DNA of 64,000 nucleotides from Chrysomallon squamiferum (Eukaryota > Mollusca > Gastropoda > Neomphalida > Peltospiridae). Made by a program: the position numbers and the translations under genes. The DNA is taken from the NCBI GenBank assembly GCA_012295275.1, contig CM022679.1, positions 12,584,415-12,648,414 of the forward strand, written 5' to 3'. Below, piece by piece: positions 42,430 to 62,339 of this stretch. The notes beneath the pieces were generated by a model. The model did not search any database. It had not been told where the DNA came from and was given only the letters and a program-made list of their open reading frames with translations. The stretch's first letter is position 1. Every line of letters begins with the position of its first letter.

Positions 42430-44577
42430 ATATATATATATTTTTTTTTTATCATTATGTTTTATTACTCAATAGTATTATTAGAGTTTTATAAAAAAAA
42501 AATATATTTTTATTTTATTTTTTTATTTTTTATTTTTTATTTTTTATTGGTTTGCTGGTTACCCTTAATGTTTTAAAGCCAAAATTAAAAAATCAGAAAA
42601 AAAGAAGAAAAAAATCTTTGAAGACGATTAAACCAGTTTTACACTGCTCCAACAGATCAAAATAAGAACAGTTTGTTTTGGTTTCTCACCTCCTTCGTCA
42701 CTTAACCCACAACCGACTCTTTGTGTTACATTATTTTAACCGTGTACGTACGTGTGAGTGTATTGTACAGTGGATCGAGTTGTATCTGTTACAATGAAAC
42801 ATACCTTTATAATATGATAATAATAATAATGATAATATAACACGTCTAAATAATCAGTTCTCATTGTAACGCAGTTTGTAACGCAGCGTTTAAGGCGGCG
42901 GGTAAGAAAGAGTGTATTAAAAAGTACCGAACAGTTCTTTTATAGCGAGAGGCGTTTATCTGACGTCTGCTTTTATTGAACAGAAATCTGTGTTATCTAC
43001 AAATCGTTGGGTCTGTATACACCTCTAACGGGTTGTCTTCCCAGGTAACAGTTCAACAGGTCATATATTTGCGTGTGTGTTCTTTTCTTATTTTTTATTT
43101 ACTTTTTTATTTTTTTATTTTTTTCTGAAGACAACTGCTTACTGGTATTCATTCTCCTACTGCACGATTGTTTTCTCACTCCAGTTTGGGTTTGCTCCTC
43201 AACAGCGATGTTGAAATATTCTCGTTTTTTTTTTTTTTTTTTGTTTTGTTTCGTGGTGGACAACAAACACAAGGACTGTTGTTTCCTAGTGATTGGAAAG
43301 TTGGATTATATTGCGTTTAAAAATACACACGAAGCTATTTCTTTCTCAGAACGTGTAAATCTGACGACATGGACTGCATTTGAAATATGTAAGTTGATCA
43401 CATTTGATTAAATGAAATTGGATTGCGTTTCATTAGGCTAAGTTAGATTAAATTAGATTAGATAACTACAAATTAAAGTTGATGTCATTTAATTTGAAGT
43501 TAATGGTAGATAGAAAGACATAATATAGACAAACACATATAGATAGACAGACAGATGATATATATATATATATATATAGACAGAAAGATAGACAGACAGA
43601 CAGATAGACAGTTTGTAGGTAGGTAGATATGAGTTTGGTAGGAGGTAGACAAATCGGTACATAGGTAAGTTGGCAAATAGTCTAATAGATATAAAAACAG
43701 AAAGACAGACAGACAGACACACAGACAGATAGGCAGATAGTCACACAAAGGGGAATGTGAGTTTGGTAGTCAGAACGATATGATAGTCGGTAAGTAAGCT
43801 GGAAGCTAATAAGGCTAAACCTATAGATAGCTAGAAATATCTACTGAGACAGATCTTTGCACATATAAATATAAAGACAGGCCGATACGGGTGAACGTGT
43901 GTGCGACTGTGTGTAGTGTACTAAGTAGCTGCTTGTTTAGAAATTATTTAAAATATTATTGTATATTATATGAATGTGTTTGTGGCTTTGGTCTAACATT
44001 TTTTTGTACTGTGATATTTTCTTTTTTCTTCTTCTTTTTTTCTCGCATATATTTGTGTTTGTGTCTTTGTCTCTCTCTATCTCTGTCTGAGTGTGTGTGT
44101 GTGTGTGTGCGTGCGTACACACATATACAGACATTACTATTTTATATTTAAATCAAATTTGATACCCGAGCCATCTAAGAATGTCATTTTTTTCTTTTTC
44201 CAAAAACGCCCATATACATATTTAATCGTTTTTCCGTTTTTACTTCATTGTCTTTTTTTTTTTTTCTTCTTCTTCTTTTTTTTTTTTTTCTTTCCTGCAC
44301 TATTTGTGAAAGGATATCTCCTTTCGCAAAATTAACTGTTTCACATAACTAACGTTTCGCTAATACAATAAATTTAATTTTAGTGGGGAGAGTTTTTCAA
44401 CGTAAGACAAGGCAGCCTATCTATGTAAGATGAATAAAAACAGTGAATTTATAGCATCGCTGCTAAACAAACAGTTAAATCGGTGTCCAGACAAGGGAAT
44501 TTTTGTTACATTAAAATTTAAAAAAGTAAATGATATATCTTTAAAAAAAAAATAATTTAAAAAAAAAATTCCCTTTA

Positions 44578-44616
<39 letters not shown>

Positions 44617-44966
44617 GTTATCATCATCATTTTTAGTGTTGCTCTTATTGTTGTTACTACTACTAGATCTACGTCTGCTACTCCTTCTCCTCCACTACTA
44701 CTACAGCTACTACTACTACTACTCCTTTTACAACTGCTGCTGCTGCTATTATAATTACTGTTGTTATTGGTGTAATTATTATTATTATTGTTGTTTGTTG
44801 TTATTACTTAGTTTTTGAAATTAATGTGTTCATCATTATCATTACTACCGCCACTATTACTACTACATATTAACATATTACTGATATTAACATTAGTACT
44901 GATGCATATATAATACTAATGTAAGTTTTCGTTGATTAGTTTATTTATTTATATTTAGTTTAATTT

Positions 44967-45019
<53 letters not shown>

Positions 45020-45225
45020 CTCTCTCATACACACACACAGACACACATATATATATTGTTTTCTGTTGCTTTGTTGTTGTTGTTTTTTTCGGTTATTGTT
45101 TTTATTATTTTGAGAAAATGTTAAAAAAATTAAATATATCTGGCGATATAATTAAGTACGTACGAATCTCCTTATTCAAAAGTATTCGGAATTTTAAAAA
45201 TAAATTATTTTGCGATATATATTAT

Positions 45226-45303
<78 letters not shown>

Positions 45304-47677
45304 ATCCTTTGACGTTTTAATTAACCCGATCAAAGTCGTTGTACAAACATAAAAGAGAGTAATGATACAGGTGCCGTAATATATCTTCATGACTTCAATT
45401 CACTATGTAATTATGAGTACAAATAAAAAAAAAGTCATTTTCTTTGAAGAAGTGAAATGATTCATGCTTTATAACACTTCTTTTATACATTTACCTATTC
45501 ATCTTCAAAATAAACTTAATTATTTTGATCAGTCATTTGATATTTCGGTTCACATTCTATTAACATTCAAACGTGCACAAATGGCAAGCTACAATACAAC
45601 AGGTCTTTCCTTTCAAATAAAACATTGGTAGTGTGCGAGAAAAGAACGACGCCGACATTCATAATATACTGCATTTGGGGTTTTAAATGCTTACTTCTTT
45701 ACATACGCGGTGGTTATGTATTGGTGATTACTTTTTACAGTCGTATTCTGGATCAGATGAAAAGAATCTGCCTTACAGTAATATTAACTTTATTCTCTGA
45801 AGTTGTGGCTTTATAAAATGTTTCTGCGCTTTGTGTCCTAGGTAAAGATGCTTTACAATAATCATTCCCTCTTCTAGAATGAATGAATCGTTGACAAGGT
45901 TTTAATATTAATGATAACTGGGTTATTAAACTTAAGTTTTAAGTAATGTATATTAATGGTAGGTGAGAGGAAATCCGCCGATGTCACTCTGTCTGGTATT
46001 AGCAACGCGTGATCTTTCACATTCACATTCCCATAGACCGAAAAATACAGTTAACGACATTTCATATACCAGTCGTGGCGCATTGGTAGGAAAGGGAAAT
46101 AACACAATGAGCTAATTTTTTCAGTTGGAATTCATTAAAAATCATTGCTTTTAATATATACATTTTTTTTAAATTAATAACTACTTAACTGTCGAACATT
46201 CCAAGTTTGTAATTCAGTTCGAGTTGGCAACAACCATGATCCAGATTTTGTGTCTGTAATGTCTTCTTGACCGAACCTCGATTTAACGGGATATAATTTT
46301 ATAAACTACCTAAACACACTGAGCCAAAGTTGAAACCAGTTTACGGACCTACTGTACTTAAGATAATTGGCTTTACCGAGCTGGAACAAATTGCACAGTG
46401 AAAGCTTGGCCATGTTACGAAACCGTTATTTACTGTGTTTCACGGAATATGCACACAGCTATTGCAGACCGAACGTGTTTCATAACTGGCCTTTAGAAAA
46501 CGATCCTTGACATTTTCACGTTCGATATGTCCGCTATTCGAGACGTGTTTTTCTTTTTTTTTCTTTCCAACCCTGGAATCAATTGATAAGAAATACGAGA
46601 CACAAACCTTTCGTTGTGAATAGCTTATTCGTTGGATGACACCAGTATAGAGAAATATTCAACTGAACGTGTTAATGTGTCTTTCATCTACTTATGTATG
46701 ACAAAAAACGTCATAGTTCTTTGTTCGCACCGAGATCTGGTTTCGATTTATACTCTCGTTCACCTCGCAATCCGTACGACTGGGTTACCTGTCCACAAAT
46801 ACCGGTTAGTGAATTCTGTATTAGTTTGCATTAAATTTTGCTAACGTCTCCATAGATGTTTTGTTTTTTTTCTTTAGATATTCTGGTCCCAAGGCTATGA
46901 AGAGAATATAATGTATTAAACGCTTACACATTAGTAAGATATGGTCTGATAATAACGGATTTTCATAAAGACATTAAAAAAGAAAATTAGAAGAATAAAC
47001 TCCAAATACTGGTAGTCGTAAACCAGTTACATTTTATAAACGTTTTATGTACGTTACAGTGCTTACGTTCAGTTACAGTTCAAACTAAATTCTAAGGACG
47101 TCGGTTTTGTTGCCAAAATTCTTGGATTCGTTCTGTTCTACGCTATCCATTATTATCTGATATATGTAATTTTTATTGCGTTACGAATAAGTCGAAGGTA
47201 TGAATAAATTGTCTGATAATTTTTTTATATATTTTAATAATATTAGTTTACTGCTTTTGAGCGCGCTGTCATTATTCATAACAATGTACGACAAAAATAA
47301 TACGGTTACAAAAAAAGTGAATGCTGCCATTTTTTCCTTTCACAATTGGAATTTACGTGGTGGACTGACAGAGGGATTTTTTTGTTGTTGTTGTTGTTGT
47401 TTTTTGGTTTGTTCCTTCTTTTTTTTTTCTTATGCCAGAATAAAAGCATTGACGTCATAGTTAGAGAAAGGCTGTTTCTTTGTACCATCAAATGTACATA
47501 TTCTTTTTTTTTTTTTTTTTTACTACACTAACCAAGCTCGGTTTACAGTTAAATCCGTTATGAAATAGTATTAAGTTACATAAAACTAAAGATTTTAAAA
47601 TGTTGTTTTCATTTATTTATCAGTTAACCCTTTTGTTCTTATTTCATTATTTTAGTTACTTATTTATTTAGTTGATT

Positions 47678-47712
<35 letters not shown>

Positions 47713-47757
47713 CTGAATGTTTTAATTACTACAATTATTATTATTTTTTTTTTTCAG
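42430..47757. other. Intergenic or 5' region of the ankyrin gene
   Basis: Microsatellites dominate: GATA/GACA-rich (43,545-43,740), CT (44,970-45,016), GA (45,230-45,300), TTA and poly(T) runs. No coding frame with family resemblance. At least one 5' exon of the downstream gene may be hidden here. Confidence 0.4.
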
Positions 47758-47773
47758 AGAGGACAACAGCGAG

Positions 47774-49276
47774 ATGCCTACTGATAATTTCAAATCAAAA
47801 TTAGCCTGGCCACCTGCACCGGCGAGTTTGTCGAACCCGGTGAAAAACGACTTTCCCGTTCACTTAAAGAATGTCGATCTTCTGCAGGAGCCTAAAAACG
47901 TGAGACTGTCGAACGCTTTGTTTTATTCGATTTTGAAAGGACGCCTACAGAAAACTAAATTCTTGCTAGACCAGGGCATCAACGTCAACGCTCGCAACGA
48001 CCACGGGTTTAGTCCCCTGGTGGCCGCGTTGCACATCGACAAACTTTCTTTACGACGTAAACTATTTCGTATGCTCTTACAACATGGCGCTAACCCGCTG
48101 GGGCGAGATGTACCAAGCAACAGAGACGTTTTATCTTGGGCCGCTTTGCTGGGCCGCTGTGAAGAAGTGCAGATTCTTCTGGATGATTTCGGAGGAGACA
48201 TTCACCTCACCGATTTAGACAAACATGGGTTTTCTGCTCTCCACTACGCCACGCATTCTAACAGTTTAGATACTGTTCGAAGCCTCATCGCCATATATAA
48301 CAAATACAACATATCAGTGGATATTCAAGATCGCCAAGGAATGACGCCGTACGCTCACGCCAGGCGACTGGGACATAGTGAGGTCGCAGAAGTGCTGAGG
48401 AAAGAAGGAAACGCGTCCACCGGGCACGCAGATAATATTAATTTCAAAAGTCCCAGAGAATGGTCTCAGATAGGAAGGTTCGAGCGACAACTAGACGAAT
48501 ACCAGTTAACGAAGAAAGAAATGGACAGAGCGAGACTGCTTGGCAGGATTAACAAAGCAAAGGCCCTCAGAGATCTGACGCTACAGAACGTAGTGCCAAC
48601 ACTGGCTTTGTTTCAGGATCAGGTTTCTTCCAGTCTCAAGTCTGATGCGTCTTCTGATTCTGCCGAAAAGAAAGGACGTCAGATTAACGGGTTTGACTTT
48701 CTTTCTAGTCGTGACAACAAAACCAAAGATTCTGATAGACAAGTGAAGAGTGTGTGCGCGTTTCCTTCAAACAGATTCAAACCGAAGAAGGAATATGCAG
48801 ACAAATACAGTCCTATGCCTTTAGATATGTCTTTCGATGATAACGATGCTCAAAGCGTAAAAACACGGTTTTCCAACAAAGCGGCTTTAAATTTGCTGGC
48901 CATGACGTCAGACAAAGGTAAGGTGGTTGCTAGGTTTCACAGTAGCGAAGTGGACAAATCAAAATCTTCTCAGTACCATGGCGACAATGTCAATAACTTC
49001 CTGAACATACTCTCTGATCAGACATCGTCCTCGTATCGACAGTCTGTGACTGTCCCGCCCCCCCGGGCGCCAACCCCGCCTGTTCTCAAACGTAAGAAAA
49101 ATAAGAGCAAAGTTTCGAGTTTGGCCATCATCATGGGACGACAACGAAGCGGAAACAAGAGGCGAAAACAGCCGAATCATTCCAAAATTAATGAACTGCG
49201 AAAGAATAAGAAAACGAAAAACAAATCAAAGAATTTTCTACTACCTGATATAAAAATCAATGACCGCGCTGTCTGA
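47774..49276 (+). CDS. Ankyrin-repeat protein, 500 residues
   Basis: One uninterrupted coding exon. A pyrimidine-rich tttttttttcag acceptor ends at 47,757, 16 bases before the ATG, so the 5' UTR is spliced. About five ankyrin repeats lie at residues ~45-76, 77-112, 117-149, 150-185 and 187-212; clear matches are LLDQGINVNARNDHGFSPLV and KHGFSALHYAT, then RQGMTPYAHARRLGHSEVAE. A charged helix follows (~234-268, REWSQIGRFERQLDEYQLTK then ARLLGRINKAKAL). The middle is low-complexity and polar. The tail (~437-500) is strongly basic (KRKKNKSK, GNKRRKQ, RKNKKTKNKSK) and could be a nuclear or nucleolar signal. Likely a protein-binding scaffold; I cannot name an orthologue. AATAAA at 49,520 is a likely poly(A) signal. 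Confidence 0.9.
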   Translation: MPTDNFKSKLAWPPAPASLSNPVKNDFPVHLKNVDLLQEPKNVRLSNALFYSILKGRLQKTKFLLDQGINVNARNDHGFSPLVAALHIDKLSLRRKLFRMLLQHGANPLGRDVPSNRDVLSWAALLGRCEEVQILLDDFGGDIHLTDLDKHGFSALHYATHSNSLDTVRSLIAIYNKYNISVDIQDRQGMTPYAHARRLGHSEVAEVLRKEGNASTGHADNINFKSPREWSQIGRFERQLDEYQLTKKEMDRARLLGRINKAKALRDLTLQNVVPTLALFQDQVSSSLKSDASSDSAEKKGRQINGFDFLSSRDNKTKDSDRQVKSVCAFPSNRFKPKKEYADKYSPMPLDMSFDDNDAQSVKTRFSNKAALNLLAMTSDKGKVVARFHSSEVDKSKSSQYHGDNVNNFLNILSDQTSSSYRQSVTVPPPRAPTPPVLKRKKNKSKVSSLAIIMGRQRSGNKRRKQPNHSKINELRKNKKTKNKSKNFLLPDIKINDRAV

Positions 49277-49529
49277 AAGACGGATTACTTCAGTTGGTTT
49301 GATAATGATTTTAAAGATTAAAGATTAAGATAAAGATTAATGAAGGGAGCCGTCAGTGCTAAAGTTAATGTAAAGTTTTAGAAACTAATCTGAATAGACT
49401 AACGAATTAATCAAAAGATTCTGATTTTGGTGTTTTCATATTGATTATTGAAACGTGTATATATATATATATATCTATTTATTTATTTACTACAGTAAAA
49501 GAAAAGAAAAGGAAAAAAGAATAAAATTT

Positions 49530-50705
49530 TAATGTTGGCAACTAAATCTATTACATGCTTATAAAGATGTTGTTTTTGTTATTTTTATTTCATTAGTATA
49601 TTTGAGTGATTACTGATATATTTGTATGCGTTTGTGTGTACGTGTATGGGTGTATGCATATATGTCTATACGTATGCATGTATAAGGAAATAAAATGAAG
49701 AAATAAAAGAATGAAATTAATATAATCAAAATACAAACAAAGGATACATGTATATTTGTCTGTGCATCAGTGTGTCTTTGTTGTTTATATATAATGGTGA
49801 AACTGCGTATGTGTTTATATATTAGTCTGTGCATACATAATGTGATAATGTGCGTGATCGTGCAAGCATAGACAGGCAGATAAGCAGAATAATACTGTTT
49901 ACACAGTCTAATTTTCAAGGTTTCAGAGTTAAAAAAAAATAATAATAATAAAAGTCATGTGTTTCGAAGTGGCTGCCATATGATCAGTAAAATGCATTGA
50001 CAAATCTTCCAGTGCTATATTTTTAAAAGATATAAACACGTCAACAGTAGATGTTGATTTATCACTGTTCAAAACCGATCTCTATTTTTTCTCTTTCTTC
50101 TACAGTTGACACTTAAGCGAAAAAAAAAAAAAAAAAAAAAAAAATCATTTTTAAAATATGCAAACTGTCAAAACAGAAGAGAAAAAAAAAAAATTCAACA
50201 AAAAAATTCAACAAACATTTAAAAATAAAAATAAAAAACATATATCATCCACAGTGTTTGATCCAGAGAATATTAAGTTTTATACTTTCAAGAGAAAGAA
50301 ATTTATTGTGGGATATGTATTTAGTATCCGCAGATTCAGTCGGGAAGGTTGTTTTATGACAGTCCTTTGTATAATGTGATACGTTATCATCATCTGATCA
50401 CAGACTGATTGATTTGTCCTCTCTGGCTAAACAGTTTCATGGCTTTGGACTTGTTCAGACATAACGGTGAATACATAGTGTCTCTATATTAGAACTGATT
50501 TACGAATGTTTGTCAAGTTTAAGAAATAAGTAAATGAGCGCACTAGTATTTGTAACATGTAAAGAGAATATCCACCTGAGATGCGGTGCTGTGTATTGTT
50601 TTGTGTGCTTACGTACGCACAATCAGATATATATATACCTTCATTATAAAACATATAAACATACATACATACATACATACATACATACATACATACATAC
50701 ATACA

Positions 50706-50739
<34 letters not shown>

Positions 50740-52330
50740 CATACATAAATATATATATATATTCTTGTTTGTTTATTAATGCAAAATATCAATATCGGCA
50801 TTTTACATCAGAATACATGATAAATGATAAACAGGTCACATGCACAGACACACAGATATACACACACACACACACACGAAATAATAAATAAATAAATAGG
50901 ACGAAGAAAATCAGACAATATATCGTTTAAATGTTTTGTTTATAAATAAAGGTTGTAGAAATAATAAACATAAAAAATAAATTGTTCTTAAATAATGGAT
51001 CCAAAAAACAAAAAAGAACAATTTATATTGAAAACCACTAAAAATATCATTTATATGCAATTGTTGTAAATTACAAATGCTAAAAAGAAAAAAGTTTTTT
51101 TGATTGTTTTATATATTTTTTTTTTTTTTGCTACGTAATCTGTAAATAATTTATTGATGAAGAAAAATAACTTTTTTTAAATAAAAATTAATAATGAAAA
51201 AGGAAGAAATAAGAGAAGAAAAATTTATATATAAATCCTATTAAATTATCGATTTCAGTAAACTGTTTTCGATTAGTAACTAATACGTTCGAATCTAAGC
51301 ACATATAATCTATATAAATTAACACGATTTAAATTCAAAAAATAATAATAAACAAAATAATAGTAATAAAAATAAAAGCAACAAATGGTCGGAAAAAAAG
51401 AAAAAAAATCTTAATCCCTTTAAATATTCAATTTATATGTAAATTTGAAAAGAAAAGAAGCTTCCGCGAAGGTGATAAAATGATATAAGTTCTAAGTAAA
51501 TAATAAAAGAGTGTAAGGAAATTAATTTCCTGTTCTCTGTCTCGCGTGATATCGTTATAGCATGCAGAACGGCATCGTACTTGTTTAGCTTTTTGTCTCT
51601 TTTCAGATTATACCATGCGTCAATTGGGATAACTGTACTAATTTCCGTTACAGTCATTCAGAAGAGAAACAGTCTTCAAACAGCGTCTCTCAACACCATA
51701 AACAGAAGAAAAGACGACAACTGAGTCTGAACAAGACGGACAAAAAAAAAAATCATTAAAACTGAACTAATAGACCAAGAATAAATCCGTTTATATAGAT
51801 ATATATATATATATATATACGCTGTTGACCCTCGATTTCTTGGACTAATAGGGAGGAAATACCGGTGTAGAAAATCGCAAATGTAAACGTTAGCCCTAAA
51901 ATTTATCGGAACTTTAGTACAACAACAGCTGTTTTGAAAATAATGTAAGAACAACAACAAACATATAAGTAATGTAAACCAATGTCATACGATACATGTA
52001 AAAAAAAAAAAAAAAAAATGTAGAGTAGAAAAATTAAACAAAGTTGGGTTAGGATGATTATGGTTGCTGTTGTAAAATTTACTCTTACTTTAATGGAAAG
52101 TGGGTTGAGGGAGAGTGCCGTGATCGTAAAGTGGATATCAAAATAAGTTACGTATTCTCTACGACCAGTCGTAACTCAAAACGGACGTTAGTCGGCATAC
52201 GTTTCAGCTTCTTTGCCTCTTAATGGAATAAGTTACTACTCTGCGTTTTCAGTTTCGCTTGTGCTGCAGTACAGAGCCACCGGACAGCATGTGCAATGAA
52301 GAAATTTTGTTTTCTTCTTCTTCTCTCTGT

Positions 52331-52369
<39 letters not shown>

Positions 52370-52486
52370 TTATTATTTTATTTTATTTTATGCTATTTTG
52401 AATACGGATAGATTTAAGTCGCACCGGGTATGTTTTCGAATATTCAGAATTATATTACTTTTGCGAACATCATCATCATCATCCTT

Positions 52487-52573
<87 letters not shown>

Positions 52574-53700
52574 GCCGTATAAAACAACATCTTCTGGATT
52601 TGATAATTTAGCCTTCATGAGTTAGTTCCCATTTCGTTCAAGAATTATAATTAGCTGTACATTTGTTTTGCTGAAAGAACACCTAGGTATCGATAGAGAA
52701 TTAAATCGCAATGAATATAGCTGGTTTGTAGTATAGTTGTAGTAGCTGCAGCAACAGAATAAATAGCAGCAGTTGTGGTAGTAGCAGTAGTGGTGGTTAT
52801 GGTGATGGTGATGCTAGTTATAAAAGGAATATTAATTATAATCATAATAATTTGATTGTATTCAAAACTGTAGAACCAGTTATATTTGTCATACTTGTGT
52901 AGAAGTACTTTTTGTTGTTGATGTGATTGTTGTTGATGTTATTGTTACCGCTGCTGTTGTCTCTTCGTAGTTTAAATAGTATAATAATAGAAGCGGCATT
53001 AACAGTTGTAGTAGAAACATATTATAATAGTAGAACCAGCGGAGTAAGAGATGTTTGCGAATGTTTGCAATTAATAACACATAGAAATTAGAAAAGATAA
53101 TAAAAAAAAATAAATAACAGTTAATTAAAGTTTAAATATTGCAAATAGTTTAATAAATATATAATTATTTTTGAAATTACACGATATTAAACAGGAAAAC
53201 CTTATATATTTACAAAAGAAAACATAAGAAAAGAAATATAACAAAAATGACAAATAAATAAATAAATGAGAAAATATTAAAATCAATATCAAATAATGAC
53301 TAACGTGATCGAAAATGTTTAAAAGATGTTTTCTGATATAAATTCATTAATTAATTAAAAAGCATATAAAAAAATAAATATAAATTTTATGATTGTCTAT
53401 TTTAATGATATAAATTAATCATTTCATTCATAAAGAATTAAAATCTTTGTCATAAAATGTATGAATTGAAACAAAATAATTGAGACGGTTCACTGCAGCA
53501 CAAATTTCATACCTAATTGACATGACACCTCTTAAAAACAAATTTCGAAAATTACTTTCCAATCTAGAACCACAATATTATTTCTATAATACCAAATTAA
53601 TCAAATTATTAACTTCTGACACACTATGAAATAAGTATATCTAAAAAACTGAATAAGTTTTAACATATTCACTAGGAACTTTTTCCAGTTAATTAGCATA
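49530..53700. other. Intergenic, microsatellite-rich
   Basis: Contains (CATA)n at ~50,660-50,735, ATTT, TCA/TTA (52,470-52,573) and TA runs. No gene supported. Confidence 0.5.
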
Positions 53701-53745
53701 ATAATCTGATAAACCATTTTATGCTACTCTTTTTCGTGTCATTGC

Positions 53746-53870
53746 TGACGTCATATTTATCACGTGGAAACAAACCGGACGTCACGGAAGTAACCTCTGG
53801 AAAATGTAGACATCAAAATGGCGCTGATCTGTGATTCTTTTCACTGAAATTATAACAATTTGAAGTAGGT
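53746..53870 (+). promoter_or_regulatory. Promoter-like island with CRE, E-box, ETS, YY1-like motifs
   Basis: TGACGTCA (53,746-53,753), CACGTG (53,761-53,766), GACGTCAC next to CGGAAG (53,778-53,790) and AAAATGGCG (53,815-53,823) lie within 80 bases of otherwise AT-rich DNA. A possible splice donor gtaatg follows at ~53,868. It may be the promoter and non-coding first exon of the C1GALT1-like gene 2.8 kb downstream. Confidence 0.5.
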
Positions 53871-53879
53871 AATGATTGT

Positions 53880-54409
53880 TTTATTTGAAACACGAACAAA
53901 AATATTTAGACTATATCGTTTAGATTCATTTTATTATAAAAGTTATTGAAAAAATGAATTACAGAGTGAAGGAACAATAAGAATATATGTATACATTTAC
54001 AATATCATAAGGTTTCTAGGAGAAATTTGCCTTCATTAAATATAACATAATAAATTCAGATAATTACATTATTACGCTATTACTACTAGATGTAAATAAT
54101 AAGAGTAAATGAAAGATTATTATTAGTAGTAGTAGTAGTAGTAGTATTATCATCATCATCATCATTTGTTATATTTCTTTTCTTATATTTTCAATATCAT
54201 CATCATCATTTTTTATTTATTTATGTCTTATTTTTATACTTTTATTTATTCATTTTATTTATTTATTTATTATGTTTATAATTTAATTCGAGTTTATGGA
54301 ACATGGCAAATAAGTCCATCGTAAAATTTCGGGATATTTGTAGGTTACTTCTCGGTATATAGATTCGAGAGTTCTTTGACAACGAATATTTGGGAAAGGG
54401 ATTTTTTAA

Positions 54410-54444
<35 letters not shown>

Positions 54445-54759
54445 ATTTTTTTCTCTCCCTTGAATTGGTTTTTCTTGACGGGTTGCATTTATGTGGTAGG
54501 TTATTACTTTTTTTTTTTTTCTTTTGTCCACATATATCTACTTTTATTTAATTTTTCCCATTTCTTTGGCGTGAAATTGTTTATTTATAATGAAGAATAT
54601 AATAACGAAATTTAAAAATTCATAATATATTAAACTAATAAAATAAACTATTGTTTAAAATCCAGCTAAGATTTTATCGGGTATAAATTTAATTATTTTA
54701 TCCAGATCACTTTTAGGTTTTCTGTACGTCTGGCATTATTATTATTATTATTATTATTA

Positions 54760-54805
<46 letters not shown>

Positions 54806-55784
54806 ATTGTTTTTTGTTGTTGTTGTTTTCATCACTATCGTGTTATAGTTATTATTATTTTCCTCTTCTTTCTTTCTTTCTTTCTTTCTTTCTTATCTTA
54901 TAAGCAACCGATCTAAAGTTTAAATTAACATTCTTCAATTAACTTTGTATTTTGTCCTAACAACTATAAGAATTCACGAAGAGAAAAATAACTAATAAAA
55001 CTAATAAAAATATTATAATCTTGAAAATACGACTTCAGGTTTAATTGCCTAGGATAAGACGTAATTATGACGACATTAATTACTTTGATCTCGAGAATTC
55101 TCGCCCGGCGCGAGAATAATATTCGATGCTACACATGACTAACGTGAGTTTGTTTATTTTTGTCAGTTAAATGGCATCTCTCATTTATCTACGATTGACT
55201 GTTGGTTCCCATTTATTTATTTATTATTATTATTATTATTACGTTTGGAAGGTCACAATAATTATTTTGTTTATATTTTTAAATTGTAAGAGTGGCCGTA
55301 GATGACGAAAACTTTTAGGAGCTGCAGGAAGCTGAACCTGTTAAATAGTGTTTCATTTATGATTTAACAATACTAGTACTACTACTACTTCTTCTCCTAC
55401 TACTACTATTAATAATAATATAGTAGTAGTAGTACTCGTAGTAATGTTAATAATAATAGTAGTAGTAGTAGTAAATATATATTTAATGGATTTGCACAAA
55501 TACAAAAAAATGGACAAACCAGAAATATTATTTATATAAAATTATACAAAAATAAGATTTAAGAATAATAATAAATTATTTATTGGTTTTTAATGGAATC
55601 CTGGAAAAGATTTTATTCATTTATTATTAAGACATCGCTTTTTGAAAATATTATTTCATTTTAATTTTAAAACTGAATGTTGATATAATAAAAAATATAT
55701 ATACATTTTAAATTGCTGTTATAACTTACAATTAACAAAATAGATAAAATTATTCTCATTATCGTGAAAACAATATTTCTACCC

Positions 55785-55830
<46 letters not shown>

Positions 55831-56212
55831 AACAGCTATCAAAATAAATTACTGAAAGATCATGCTTCAAGATCATTTAGACTTTTACCTGGAATGCGAA
55901 GTATGAGTTTGGAAATAGTTATCTTTCCCTTATAGAGTATGCAGTGAGTTCTTTCCCTTGAAAGACTGTCTTTTTTATTTCGGCTGCGCTAATTCAGTAA
56001 TTATAACAATCATTGTCAGGACTGGACAATAATAATAAAAAAAAATAATAATGACAGTCGCAACGACAACGACAACAATAACAACATCATAATAAATTTT
56101 ACGATCGACTTTGCTTTTCCGGACTAAATAAATACAGTGTACGAGGCGCTGTATAAATGCATATATTTATTAATGTTACATTTGTTGTTTTTCAATCATT
56201 ATTTCTTTTTTC

Positions 56213-56266
<54 letters not shown>

Positions 56267-56468
56267 TATTTATTTGGTAATATATTTATTTATTTGAACG
56301 TTCATAATGATTTTGTTCTCGTTATTTAATCAATAATTATTTTACTTTATTTTATTTTATATTTTTATAATTTATTATTTTATAAATAAAATAAAATAAA
56401 ATAATTTTATTATTATTATTTTTTATTTTTTTTTATATATTTATTTATTTATTTATTTTTATTTATTT

Positions 56469-56521
<53 letters not shown>

Positions 56522-56590
56522 GTCTATTTTTTGTTTGTCTTTTTATTTATTTATTTATTTATTTTTTTATTTATTATTTTTTTTTTTTTC
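53880..56590. other. AT-rich stretch before the first C1GALT1-like gene
   Basis: TTA, ATTT, AGT and poly(T) runs; no coding frame supported. Probably the first intron if the island at 53,746 is the promoter. Confidence 0.45.
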
Positions 56591-56653
56591 AGTTCAGTTT
56601 CCATTACGAGACTGACCTAAGCCCTCACTTTATACTGGCTGTACAAGCTGATA

Positions 56654-62280
<5,627 letters not shown>

Positions 62281-62339
62281 TTTTTTATCATTCTTCTTCA
62301 GATAATGCTGTAAAATTTCACACGTTCACATTTAAAATC

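Noticed and set aside
40473-52625. Frames rich in Asn, Asp, Leu or Ser repeats (for example at 40,473, 44,615 and 52,388)
   Set aside because: These are translations of ATT, CAT and TTA microsatellites; frame, strand and length carry no protein signal.
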